64,000 bases of DNA. Origin: Grosmannia clavigera kw1407 (lineage: Eukaryota; Ascomycota; Sordariomycetes; Ophiostomatales; Ophiostomataceae). The notes beneath the pieces are model-generated. The model made no database searches and was not told the origin of the DNA. It saw nothing but the letters and a program-made list of their open reading frames with translations. The stretch lies in NCBI RefSeq assembly GCF_000143105.1, contig NW_014040759.1:434001-498000 (forward strand). Direction: 5' to 3'. The position numbers and the translations under genes are program-made. Shown piece after piece: positions 1 through 9,973 of this stretch. Numbering within the stretch: the stretch's first letter is position 1; each line of letters opens with the position of its first letter.

Positions 1-3000
1 ATTCAAAATGTCATCATCGAGCTCAGCTACCGCGCGCCCGCGCCGCCACGCGCCGACGGCTCTGGCCCGTCTCCCACGACGCAACAGCGGTCTATCTTTG
101 TCGGATGGACGGGCATGCCCAGCCGGCGAAAGATGGCACCACTGCTAGGCCGCGACGGCCTCGCTAGCACACGGGCAGGCGCTGCCGGTCGCGAGCAGGA
201 GATCGCCGTCGTCGAGCTGGACGCGACCTTTGCCAACACTCTCGGCATGCGCGACGGCCAAAAGGTCACGGCCACCATCCATTTGGAGCCGCGACTGGCA
301 CACACGATCCACATTGAGCCCCTGACGCCCGACGACTGGGAGATGGTCGAGCTGCACGCCACCTTTCTCGAGATCAATCTCATGAACCAGATTCGCGCTC
401 TGCCCAACCCAGCCGCCACCACGGCCGCCAACACCAACCACCCCCTGACTCTCCACCTTTCGCCGACCTCGACCGCTAACGTCAAGGTCCTCTCGCTCGA
501 GCCGCCGCTGCCTCCTGACGTGCTGTTTGCCAAAGTCGCCCCCGATGCCGAGGTCATCGTCGCCCCCAAGACTCGACCCAAGCCGTCCCGGAGCGGCCGC
601 GAGAACCGCAGCGTCACCAGCACGTCCAAGCGCAGTGGCACCAGCACAGCCCGTGGCCGCAGCGCCCGTGAGGAGCGCAAGCCCGCCCTCTTTCTGCGCG
701 CTGTCGACCGTGCCCTCTGCAACGAGTGGTTCGACAACGAAGACGACGACGATGAGGGTGGCGACAACGACAACGATGCTGCAAATGTCGACCCCGAAGC
801 CGCGGCCCAGCACGACGACGGCCTTGCCATCTGGGTCGATCCTGACCTCCTCCTGCCGAACGAATTTCGCGGCCTTCAATATGCCGTTGTGACTCTGATG
901 CGCTCGGGAGGTCCACGTGCAGTAGCACCAGACGCTGCCAGTGGAGTGGTAGCAGCAGGAGGGGGAGGAGGAGGAGGAGGAGGAGGAGGAGGAGGAGGAC
1001 CGGCGGCGGCGGCGGCGGCGGCCGTAGCAACGTCGCCATCACAACCAACAACAGAACCAGCAACACGCATCGTCGTTCAGCTTTGGCCCTGGGACGACCC
1101 GCCCAACGGACAGACGGCGGCGCTATCACCAGCGCTGTGCTCGGCGCTGGGCTGCCAGGGTATCGTGGGCGGCATCGTGAAGATCGAACCGGCGATGGCA
1201 CCCCTAGCAACCAAGCTGGTGCACAAGGTCAAGATCTTCCCGTTCGGCGATATCAGCTTGAAGCAGACCACAGCGCTTAAGATCGGTGGAGAGGCACAGC
1301 TCGAGAAGGAGGAGACGATGCAGCGGATCAAGTCCCTGTACGGCGGCAAGGCGGCCCATGGTGTCATGCAGGGCCCTCTGACTGACGGCCTGGTGCTTGG
1401 ACTGCCAGCAGCAGGAGCGACAGCAGCGACAGCAGATTGGACCGGAGGCATCGTAAAGCTGGGGACCGAGGCGGCCCAGGGCACCCACGAGCCGTCGACC
1501 CGGTGGATTCTCGGGTCGGCAGTGGCCAACGCGGCGTTTGAGATGCAGGCGCCAATACCGAAGCCGTCGTGGGTGCAGGAGGCCGAGTCGGAGGCAGCAG
1601 CGGCAGCCGTGGCCGAGTCGGGATCCGATCTGAAGCTGCAGCCGCTGGTAGGTATCGACGCGATCCTGGCGGACCTGCGCGATCATCTCTCGCACGGTTC
1701 GTCTGTGCTCCTAACCGGCTCACTGGGATCAGGAAAGTCGTCGGTGGCACAGCACGTGGGGTCGGCGCTGAAGAAGAGCGAGTTCTTCCACGTGACGTAT
1801 GTTCCGTGCCGGAAGCTGGTCAACGAGGAGAGCCGAATCGCGGCGATTAAGGAGAGCCTCGGACGGGTGTTTATGGGGGCCAGCTGGGGCGCGCGGTTGG
1901 GCGGCAAGGCGGTAGTGGTCCTGGACGACCTGGACCGACTGTGTCCGGCCGAGACAGAGCTAGTGGTGCAGAGCGAGGAGGGACGCAGCCGGCAGCTCAG
2001 CGAGGGCGTGTGCGGGCTGGTGCGCCAGTACTGCGGCCGTGACGGCGGGGTGGTGGTGCTGGCGACGGCGCAGGGCAAGGACAGCCTGCACAACGTCGTG
2101 GTGGGTGGCCATGTGGTGCGGGAGATTGTCGAGCTCAAGGCGCCCGACAAGGAGGCGCGCCGGAAGATGATGGAGCAGTTTGCGCGGCAGAACGCGGTGG
2201 AGGCCAAGACCGACGACAACGATGATGGTGGCGACAACGACAACGACGACGACAACAACAGCAGTCGACCGGTGACGGCAGACGGCCGGCCAGACGGCAG
2301 CGAAGACGGCTGGATGATGGAGGGAGGCGGTGGAGGGGGTTCCCGACGCAAGAACAAGAAAGGGAACCAGAGAGGAAGAAGCAGCAGAGACAGAGAGAGC
2401 AAAGGCACGTTTGTGCTGCAGGAAGACCTGGACTTTCTCGATGTGGCCGGTGAGACAGACGGGTTTATGCCGGGTGACCTGCAGCAGCTGGTGGCACGGG
2501 CAAAGAACGAGGCGCTGGTGCGGACGATCCGAGAGGCAGTGGCCAGTGGTGGTGGTGGTGGCGGTGGCAGCGGCAGATTCGAGGATGACTCGGACGCAGA
2601 CGCAGAGCTGATGGTGCCGTTGGGCCGAATCGACTTTGTCCGAGGCCGGAAGGGATTCACACCGACATCACTGCGTAACGTGGCGCTGCAGCAGGCGAGG
2701 ACGACATTTGCATCGATCGGCGGGCTCGGCGAGACGCGACGTGTGCTGCTGGAGACGCTGGCCTATCCGACACGATACGCCCCCATCTTTGCACAATGTC
2801 CGCTGCGGCTGCGCTCCGGACTGCTGCTGTACGGCTTTCCCGGCTGCGGCAAGACGTTGCTGGCCGGTGCCGTTGCTGGCGAGTGCGGGCTCAACTTTAT
2901 CAGCGTCAAGGGCCCCGAGATCCTCAACAAGTACATTGGCGCGTCCGAGAAGAGCGTGCGCGACCTGTTTGCCCGCGCCCAGGCAGCTCGACCGTGTGTC

Positions 3001-3927
3001 TTGTTCTTTGATGAGTTTGACGCCATCGCCCCGAAGCGTGGTCACGATTCGACCGGCGTGACTGACCGCGTCGTCAACCAGCTGCTGACCCAGATGGATG
3101 GTGCCGAGGGCCTCTCGGGCGTCTATGTCCTGGCTGCCACTTCGCGTCCGGACCTCATCGACCCAGCCCTGTTGCGGCCCGGCCGTCTGGACAAGTCGCT
3201 GCTCTGCGACATGCCCGATCGCGATGACCGTGTCGACATTGTGCGCGCCCTCGTGCGCAAGGCCCGCGTCGACGACGACGTCCTGACCAACAACAGCCCC
3301 ACCACCGATGCCCATTGGGCCGACATCGCCCGCCGCACCGACGGCTTCTCCGGTGCCGACCTGCAGGCCCTCGTGTCCAACGCCCAGCTCGAGGCCATCC
3401 ACGACGCGCTCGAGGACGACGGGGCTGCCGCGACGACAGCTGCTGCAGCCGGATCAAAGCGCGGCAAGAAGGCCACCCGAGACGGTCCCGGCAGCTTTGT
3501 CACTTTCCGGTATGGCGACGAGGGCGATGAGGCCAACGGCGGCGGTTCTGCCAAGCAAAAGGCCGTCCCGCGCTCGTCTGCGCTGGCCGAACGTGCCGCC
3601 ATTGCCGCCAAGCTCGAGAGCATCAAGCGGACGCAGCGACGCGAGCGGTCGACCAAGAGACTGGGTGCTGGCGGCCGTCCGACCACAGCCAACACGATCA
3701 CCAACGGCAACGTCAACGGCGACGGCGACGGCGACTCCAAGGATGCTGAAGTCGTCATCGGCTGGAAACACCTGCTGCGCGCCCTCGAGGCCACGCGGCC
3801 CAGCATCAGCGCCGAGGAGCGTCGCCGGCTTGAGCGCATCTACCGCGAGTTCGTCGTCGGTCGCAGCGGCGAGATGCGTGACGGCCAGGGCAGCATGGCC
3901 ATTGGTGAGCGGTCGAGCTTGATGTAG
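1..3927 (+). CDS. PEX1: Peroxin-1, peroxisomal AAA ATPase (5' end outside window)
   Basis: With Pex6 this ATPase pulls the ubiquitinated import receptor Pex5 out of the peroxisome membrane. The frame is open from base 1, and the bases before the first in-frame ATG (115) encode residues typical of the PEX1 N-domain (IIELSYR, then IFVGWTGMP just before 115), so the start lies upstream and 115 is internal. First AAA module: P-loop GSLGSGKS near 1717-1740 and a Walker B-like VVVLDDLD near 1912. Second module: GFPGCGKT near 2833, Walker B LFFDEFDA near 3001, and an arginine-finger region ending LLRPGRLDK near 3170. Odd features are a Gly14/Ala tract (about 955-1025) between the N-domain and D1, and a long Asp/Asn- and Gly-rich insert (about 2205-2400) in the D1 lid. 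The gene ends 110 bp from the convergent deaminase-like gene. Identification is firm from the two modules and the N-domain. Confidence 0.96.
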   Translation: MQNVIIELSYRAPAPPRADGSGPSPTTQQRSIFVGWTGMPSRRKMAPLLGRDGLASTRAGAAGREQEIAVVELDATFANTLGMRDGQKVTATIHLEPRLAHTIHIEPLTPDDWEMVELHATFLEINLMNQIRALPNPAATTAANTNHPLTLHLSPTSTANVKVLSLEPPLPPDVLFAKVAPDAEVIVAPKTRPKPSRSGRENRSVTSTSKRSGTSTARGRSAREERKPALFLRAVDRALCNEWFDNEDDDDEGGDNDNDAANVDPEAAAQHDDGLAIWVDPDLLLPNEFRGLQYAVVTLMRSGGPRAVAPDAASGVVAAGGGGGGGGGGGGGGPAAAAAAAVATSPSQPTTEPATRIVVQLWPWDDPPNGQTAALSPALCSALGCQGIVGGIVKIEPAMAPLATKLVHKVKIFPFGDISLKQTTALKIGGEAQLEKEETMQRIKSLYGGKAAHGVMQGPLTDGLVLGLPAAGATAATADWTGGIVKLGTEAAQGTHEPSTRWILGSAVANAAFEMQAPIPKPSWVQEAESEAAAAAVAESGSDLKLQPLVGIDAILADLRDHLSHGSSVLLTGSLGSGKSSVAQHVGSALKKSEFFHVTYVPCRKLVNEESRIAAIKESLGRVFMGASWGARLGGKAVVVLDDLDRLCPAETELVVQSEEGRSRQLSEGVCGLVRQYCGRDGGVVVLATAQGKDSLHNVVVGGHVVREIVELKAPDKEARRKMMEQFARQNAVEAKTDDNDDGGDNDNDDDNNSSRPVTADGRPDGSEDGWMMEGGGGGGSRRKNKKGNQRGRSSRDRESKGTFVLQEDLDFLDVAGETDGFMPGDLQQLVARAKNEALVRTIREAVASGGGGGGGSGRFEDDSDADAELMVPLGRIDFVRGRKGFTPTSLRNVALQQARTTFASIGGLGETRRVLLETLAYPTRYAPIFAQCPLRLRSGLLLYGFPGCGKTLLAGAVAGECGLNFISVKGPEILNKYIGASEKSVRDLFARAQAARPCVLFFDEFDAIAPKRGHDSTGVTDRVVNQLLTQMDGAEGLSGVYVLAATSRPDLIDPALLRPGRLDKSLLCDMPDRDDRVDIVRALVRKARVDDDVLTNNSPTTDAHWADIARRTDGFSGADLQALVSNAQLEAIHDALEDDGAAATTAAAAGSKRGKKATRDGPGSFVTFRYGDEGDEANGGGSAKQKAVPRSSALAERAAIAAKLESIKRTQRRERSTKRLGAGGRPTTANTITNGNVNGDGDGDSKDAEVVIGWKHLLRALEATRPSISAEERRRLERIYREFVVGRSGEMRDGQGSMAIGERSSLM

Positions 3928-4037
3928 GACGAGCACACTTGTGGTTGGAGGCTGACAGCACTGTTCGAGGCAAAGGCATGGGTGGAAAGCTTGCATCTTA
4001 TTCTTATAATATACCGGGATTAGCTGGCCGTTGGTTG

Positions 4038-6362
4038 TCATACGTTCGCATGTGCAGGCTGTCTCGCCTCTCCAGTCGATATCAACACTTCGTAGATATC
4101 ACTGCCGGCACGCAGATGCAAACGTCCGTCAGTGCCAATAGGAATGGCCGGCACCTCACTGCCACATGCAAGGCCGCTCACATCGACGGCGTGGACGGCA
4201 TACGAAGCTGCCTCGTCGACGGGCAGCTTGCGCGCCCGAACGCTGGATTGTGGTACGGCTGGATCGCGCACTCCCCCATCCTCGCTGCCAAACGTAATGA
4301 AAAGCTCCAGTTCGTTCGTAGCGTAGCGACGAGCCCCAGTTGGCCGGCTGCCTGTAGAGTGGAAGACGACGTCGTAGGGCGTATCATTGTGCCCTTCCTG
4401 GCCATGCCCAACCGCAATTTGCTGAACAGTGGCGTCGCTATCACTACCACTATCGGCCTTGTCCTGGCTTCCTGACTCAATATGACCCGCTAATGATCGC
4501 GCGTGAAATAAGGCCGATGTTGGGGGGGTCGTTGGGGGGGTCGGTTCAGTGCCCCCAAGGAAGATCTGAGATGCAACTGGCTCATTATTCGCATCATCCT
4601 TTCCCTTCACGTCCTCTGCCTCAACAAGCGAGGCCATGTCTGAAGCTGACGTCACAGCCAGAGAAGTCTCAGACGGTGGCATTTTAAAAAAAGGGGCTCT
4701 CAATGAAGGTTACCTCTCTGCTGAGCTGGACACCAGGCCTGGTCAAAGACGCGAGCCTTGAACTTATGTCGTCCTCTAAAGCAGTATTGAGCCGGTCCAA
4801 GGAAACGGCGAAAGATTCTGCCAATAATTTGTGCTCTCTTCCGGTTTCGTTATTGTTTCGTTTTTCAGTTCCATCGTCGCCATATGGTAACCGCCAGCCA
4901 GGATACAGCTGCCCATGCGTTGGAGGCACCATGTATCCACCATGACCAGTAAGGAAGGCATGACATAGGTAGCAGGGGCTCTTTGAGGCACAGATAAGCA
5001 GACGAGGAACATCCCGCCTGTCCTTGTTTTGACTGTCCAAGTGATAGGCGATTTGGATTTCTGCGTGGATCTTGGGCTTATTGGGTGTGGATCCGTAAAG
5101 TTGATTGCAAGTGGTGGTGAACTGGAGTCGAGGAGAGGGAATGCTGTAGTTGCGCTTGCGGAGGGTCATTTCAAGCCTGGCAGCGGTCCAGTTCCACTGA
5201 GCAAGGCAGGCGTCGAGAGACGGCGGGGATGGTGTCTGAGAGACCGCCGTTGCTGCAGCCGATGCCGATGCTAGTTTCAGAGAGACAAAATTGGCGGCCG
5301 TCAGCTGCACAGGAACAACCTCGACGTTGCCCAGCCATGGTGGCGTCTCGTTTAATGCGAGCCGGCACAGAAAATGGGCACATCGGACGAAACAGGCGAG
5401 TCCATGGAGACGTCGCTTCAGGACGTCACGCACGGTCAGATTGATATGACGTCCTGTTAGCCGGTCAAGGACTCCACCGAGACGATCGCCCAGAACTTTA
5501 CTGTAGAGATATACAGAATAGACGACGCGGACCAAACTGGCTGAGTCAGGGTGTGTCGCATCGGCTGTGAATATGGCCGGACGTAGTGGATCAAGTTCTG
5601 TGATAAGCTCGACAGAACGGGCAAGAAACTCCTGCAGATCCGGGTCTGGCTGTTTGGCCGGCCTTGCTAGCTTCTGTAGCGCGTCCACAAACTCTTGTAG
5701 TTGCCCGCCAAGAAACGAACAACACCTCTTGTTAGCAGGCGGTTTGTATCTGAGACCGAGAAAGTGAAAAATTCTGCCACGACAAAGTTCGACAGCTTCG
5801 CAAAGAAGCCGGTTTCTCAGCACGATTCTAGGTACTAGAGGGGTGGTTATTGTTGGAGCAGCGTATGAGTGCCAAGACATATCACCGGCTGGTATCTATA
5901 CGTGCCAGAACGATTGACGACCATGATCAAAAACAATCGCTGAAAGCTGGCAACTATGCGCTCCAGCACGGCATGACCGTCGCCAGGACGGGCCTTATTG
6001 ATGGCAACGTGTACATGCAGCAAGGAGAATGCTTCAGCAGCACCTTCCACAGCGACGGCGGTAACGTGTTTGGGATCAACATCGATAGCCGCCAGGTAGG
6101 CTAGGACCTGAACAAGCGAATCATCGGATTTGGAAGAGATGGATAAGTCGGGGCGTAGTGCCTCTTCAGTTGCTTGAGAGCGGAAGGTGGGGAGTATTGA
6201 GAGAAGAGCGATGTTCTGGGAACAACGAAGCGACGGAGAAAGTAACTGATATTCCATTTCAACAGCTATATTGCGCGATTCTCGCCAGAGAAGAGAAGAG
6301 TCGAAGAATGAGAAGCAGAGAGAGCATTGAAGCCCGGCACTGGCAAAGATGCGAACAATCAT
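4038..6362 (-). CDS. OTT_1508-like nucleic-acid deaminase family protein (multi-exon or frame-disrupted)
   Basis: The middle part carries a cytidine-deaminase-type zinc site: IHAEIQIAYH, then CASKSPCYLCHAFL, as in fungal proteins of the OTT_1508-like deaminase family; substrate unknown. The gene is read in three pieces. Piece 1 (6362 to 5902) holds the alpha-helical N-terminal region. A phase-consistent intron 5901-5828 (donor gtatag, acceptor tacctag) joins it to piece 2 (5827 to about 4710), which contains the catalytic motifs. Piece 2 stops at a TAA after a run of seven T (4686-4692 on the plus strand as A7), while the C-terminal region continues one frame over to 4038. Either an intron spanning the T7 run (donor GAG|GTAACC near 4718, acceptor uncertain) or a real or sequencing indel explains this. 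The start could also be the ATG at 6257. Function beyond the zinc site is not known. Confidence 0.7.
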
Positions 6363-7088
6363 GGCGTGGTGGCTGCTTGGGCCTTTACATAGGCCTTCAA
6401 AGGACTTTTTTCGTATTTTCCTACCTACATCACGTTTCTGTGGGTGTCCTCCTTCGTCAGCCTTTTGGGCCTGCAGGCTGCAGACCAGACAGGCCTTCCA
6501 TTAGTGTAGAGTCCATGCACCGTAGATGCGCTGCTCGTGCCGCCGACCAATCATAGATGGGGGTCCGGTACTTCATTTCCATACACCCTTCCCTCGTCGA
6601 GAGGGGCGTATTTAAAACCACACTCAAGGGACCGAAGCATTGCATGTGAGATATGGCATCTTACAAGGGATCGTCGGCGAGTGGGTCTGAGGTACGTGCA
6701 TCCGTAAGGCTGTGCTGGGGAACATTTCTGGTGGAGTTTGTTGCGAGGCTAGGTCTATCTAGAGAGTGAGAAGAGAAGGACAAAGAGGGATAAGATAGGG
6801 AGAGAGAATTGGAGGCTTCTGATAGCAGTAGACAGACAGGAGAGAAAGAGCGAACTCGAGATGACAGCTCCCAGGCCATATTAGGGAAGGAGCTCCTTGC
6901 CAAGGTGGGCCAAGACCCGCTGCCTAGGCACGACTCCCGAACCCAGGAGCGCTTGAAGTGGGCAGCCAATCAGAGGCCGTCCAGCTGGAAGGAGAAACTG
7001 CCCATTGATCGTGTGTCGACGAGACTGAGATGGACAATGCAGCGCAGACTCTATCGGGGCTGTCGAGAGCATACAGCAACCAGTCGAG
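6363..7088. other. Intergenic, divergent promoters
   Basis: Shared 5' region of the deaminase-like gene (left) and the DUF7053 gene (right). It has mixed purine-rich stretches near 6750-6850 and no supported gene, tRNA or repeat. Confidence 0.6.
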
Positions 7089-8067
7089 ATGTCCTGTGAG
7101 TGAAATCTGTCCTTTGTTGTCCGCCGCCGTCGTCTGCTGTCGTCTACAAGCCATCCTCGGCCACAGCCCTTCGCCGTCCCCCCCTTCCCCTGAACCAGCT
7201 AACGACCAGTCAGTCTTCAACACGACAGCCACGCTCAAGCGCGTCTCGCGGCTGCCGCCAGCCACGGACCGGGACCGTGCCGTGCGTCTGCTGCTGCATG
7301 ACCATGACTTTTTCGTGCACTGCGGGCCGCACAGCGTCGAGTGGGAGGCGGTGCCGGCCGATGAGGAAGCCCGGCTGGCCGAGGCGGCGCTGGACGCTGA
7401 CGCCCAGGGGGTGCAACCTCTGTCAGCGGCGGTGCGTGATGCCCGGATGGCCGTGAGGGACGCCTGGGCGGCAGAGGTGGCAGAGGAGACAGAGGAGGCA
7501 GTGCACGAAGCCGCGGACAAGTGCAGTGCGCCACTGAGCCGCACGTACAACGTGACGGACGTCGTACACACGCTGCCGGCCGGGATCTGGGACTCGCGGG
7601 TCGTCAGCACCTACGAGATGACCAACCTGGAGGACGGCGTGTTTGTGCGGGTGCGCTGTCCCTTGTCGATTGTCATGGACACGACCTGGTCGGTGGAGGT
7701 GGCAAAGGCGGAGGAGGAGGATCTGGGGGACGAGCTTGACGTTGAGGCTGAAGCCCAAGACAAGGCTGAGCCCGAGACAAAGGCAGATGAGCAGCCAGGG
7801 GCCCTCGAGCTACACGAGGAGATCGTCATCTACTGCTCACGGCTGCTGATCGGCACGGTCAAGAGTCTGTGCGAGAACGGCTGGCAGGAGATCCACAAAA
7901 GGATGATAGCACGGCTAGACGAGGCCGAGGACGGAGGGGGGAGAGAGAAGGGCCGAAAGGGGGAGAGGAAGAAGGAGGAGGTGAGTGAGGAGAGCGAGGA
8001 GAGCGAGGAGAAGGAGGACAAGGATCAGGGACACGAGGAAGGCATGGAGGTCAAGGTGGCGGCTTAG
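7089..8067 (+). CDS. DUF7053 domain protein
   Basis: Proposed structure is join(7089..7095, 7214..8067), 286 aa. The 7-nt first exon (ATG TCC T) ends at a consensus donor GTGAGT; the 118-nt intron has a branch motif gctaacg and ends at cag 7211-7213. The joined start MSFFNTTATLKR matches how fungal DUF7053 proteins usually begin, which is why this is preferred to reading straight through from 7030. The domain runs through LLLHDHDFFVHC near the N-terminus to a beta-rich end around residues 145-200 (VVSTYEMTNLEDGVFVRV). The last 60 residues are a highly charged Glu/Lys tail. No enzymatic function is known for the family; the fold is likely START/SRPBCC-like, which is inference. Convergent with the nitronate monooxygenase, 122 bp between stops. 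Confidence 0.75.
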
Positions 8068-8189
8068 AGAATGATTCGATTTCCGACAAGCTTGCATTCA
8101 TACTCTGCACGTATTCCTTCCGTTTCTTTTTCTGATTTTCTGAGCACATCTGTCCGTCCATTCATGTCCTTTCATCCTGCGCCTCTGCG

Positions 8190-9263
8190 CTACAGCTTCC
8201 CGAGATAGCGGCTGGCCTGCTGCAGCTGGGCGACGGCGCCGGCGACCATGTCGTCGACGATCTCGGCTGCCGGCTGGACGCGGCTAATGTTGCCGGCCAC
8301 CTGGCCCATGAGGTAGGGCATCTCGATGTCAAAGTCGGCGTCGGCGTCGTCGAGGTGGTCGAGGTCGTGCTCGACCGGCACGATGCCGCGGGCGCAGAGG
8401 TCGCGGAGGCGGTCGGGCTGGGCGTGCCAGCGGCGAATGTAGTCGTTGAGGCGGGCGCGCAGCGGTCGACCTGAGAGCACGAGCGTGATGTCGGTGTCGT
8501 CGGGGCCACAGCTGACGACGGCCTGCTTGTGGGCCTCGCTGCAGCCAGCCTCGGCCGAGGCCACAAACCGGGTGCCAACCCAGACGCCAGCAGCACCTTG
8601 CATGAGAGCAGCAGCGAGTCCACGACCATCGGCGATGCCGCCAGCAGCGAGGACAAGGGGGGTGTTCCCCCTCTTCACACCCTCTGCCCGGGCCACGTCC
8701 ACCACCGCCGGCACCAGCACGCTCGCCGCTACAGGCCCCGTATGGCCACCCCCCTCGGTGCCTTGCGCGCACAGCAGGTCGACGCCGGCGGCCAGCGCCT
8801 TGGTCGCGTGGCGCGGATGGCCCACCATATTCATCACCAGGATGCCAGCCGCGTGCAGCCGCGTGATGACGTGCGGCGGCGGCACCCCGACGGCGCTGAC
8901 AAACAACCGCGCGCCCTCGTCGATGACGATGTCGATCAACTCGTCCAACCGCCCGTCGGTGTAGTCGTGGTTGGTCGCCCGGGCGCTGCCACCGACCTGT
9001 GGCAGCGCCAGGTCGACGCCAAACGGCAGCGTCTTGTCGGCCAGCGCTGCCTTGAGCTCGGCCACTGTCTCGCGCAGCTGGTCCGGCGTCAACCGGAACC
9101 CACCCACGACACCGAGCCCGCCGGCATTCGACACCGCCGCCGCCAGCGCGCCGCCCGATACACCCGCCATGCCGGCCAGCACAATCGGGTGTCGGATGCC
9201 CAGGAGCTCCGTCAGGGGCGTCGTGATGGGGCCGGCCGGAGGCCGTGTTGCAGAGGAGACCAT
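8190..9263 (-). CDS. Nitronate monooxygenase (2-nitropropane dioxygenase family)
   Basis: FMN-dependent TIM-barrel enzyme that oxidises alkyl nitronates or propionate-3-nitronate to aldehydes, releasing nitrite. From the ATG at 9263 it is 357 aa. Visible landmarks: PIVLAGMAGVSGG at the N-terminal FMN site, GGLGVVGG after the first strand, MNMVGHPRHA in mid-barrel, AQGTEGGGHTG containing the family catalytic His, and VLAAGGIADGRG followed by GVWVGTRFVAS at the phosphate-binding end. The frame is open upstream to 9536, but the extra residues are low-complexity and the family normally starts just before the TPLTELLGIRHP segment, so 9263 is chosen. Intronless. A housekeeping or detoxification role is likely. 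Confidence 0.93.
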   Translation of the reverse strand: MVSSATRPPAGPITTPLTELLGIRHPIVLAGMAGVSGGALAAAVSNAGGLGVVGGFRLTPDQLRETVAELKAALADKTLPFGVDLALPQVGGSARATNHDYTDGRLDELIDIVIDEGARLFVSAVGVPPPHVITRLHAAGILVMNMVGHPRHATKALAAGVDLLCAQGTEGGGHTGPVAASVLVPAVVDVARAEGVKRGNTPLVLAAGGIADGRGLAAALMQGAAGVWVGTRFVASAEAGCSEAHKQAVVSCGPDDTDITLVLSGRPLRARLNDYIRRWHAQPDRLRDLCARGIVPVEHDLDHLDDADADFDIEMPYLMGQVAGNISRVQPAAEIVDDMVAGAVAQLQQASRYLGKL

Positions 9264-9973
9264 AGCAAGAGGTGTGCAAGACTGGTTGAGATGCCGATTG
9301 CGCTGCTTGGCCTGCAGTGCGGTCGGATTGCAGACAGACGTCCTTTGCCGTCTTCTGTCTTCTCCTTTTAAGAATCGCAACCGATAATACACTTCGCTCT
9401 CGCTTCCCCGGATCTGCAAGGAAGGAACGGGGCTGCTAGTCTTGAGCGGGGAAGGAGCTAGTTGCCGAGGCACGCCAATTGAAGGTACTGCAGACAGGCT
9501 CAACCGTGTTGCAATGACGAACTGCGCACTTTGCACATTGCCTCCACGTGAGGAGCACGTGCCATTTTTGACCGAACAGTTTTATTGTCTTTATCGCCTG
9601 TAACCTGCGCCAGTCTCACTTGTGAGCCGTGTCATTGATATTATCGTACATCGTGGTGGCTTTCGTATGTAAGCTCCGAAGGGACAGCCATTCTTCGGCC
9701 TTGCTTCGCAGAGACGCTGTCCAGTGCCAATTCGTGGCCGTGAGAGGCCGTTTTCTGGGCTGTGTCGTGTGGCAGTTCGGCGACAGTCTAGACCTTGCTG
9801 CCTCGGCTTGACAAGGCCTGTCATCTCAGACCTTGAATACGTTGCTTGCCAGCCTGCTTGCCAGCTAGTTCGGCCTGCCCAGCCGTCTGCTTGGTGCGTG
9901 CCCAACGTCTCGTCGATCGGTACCGGGTATCTCGAATTATCACGAATTATCACGGCAGCAGCATGTCTGTCCG
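9264..9973. other. Intergenic
   Basis: Promoter side of the nitronate monooxygenase and 3' side of the next minus-strand gene. Several short open frames exist but none looks coding; no repeat seen. Confidence 0.55.
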
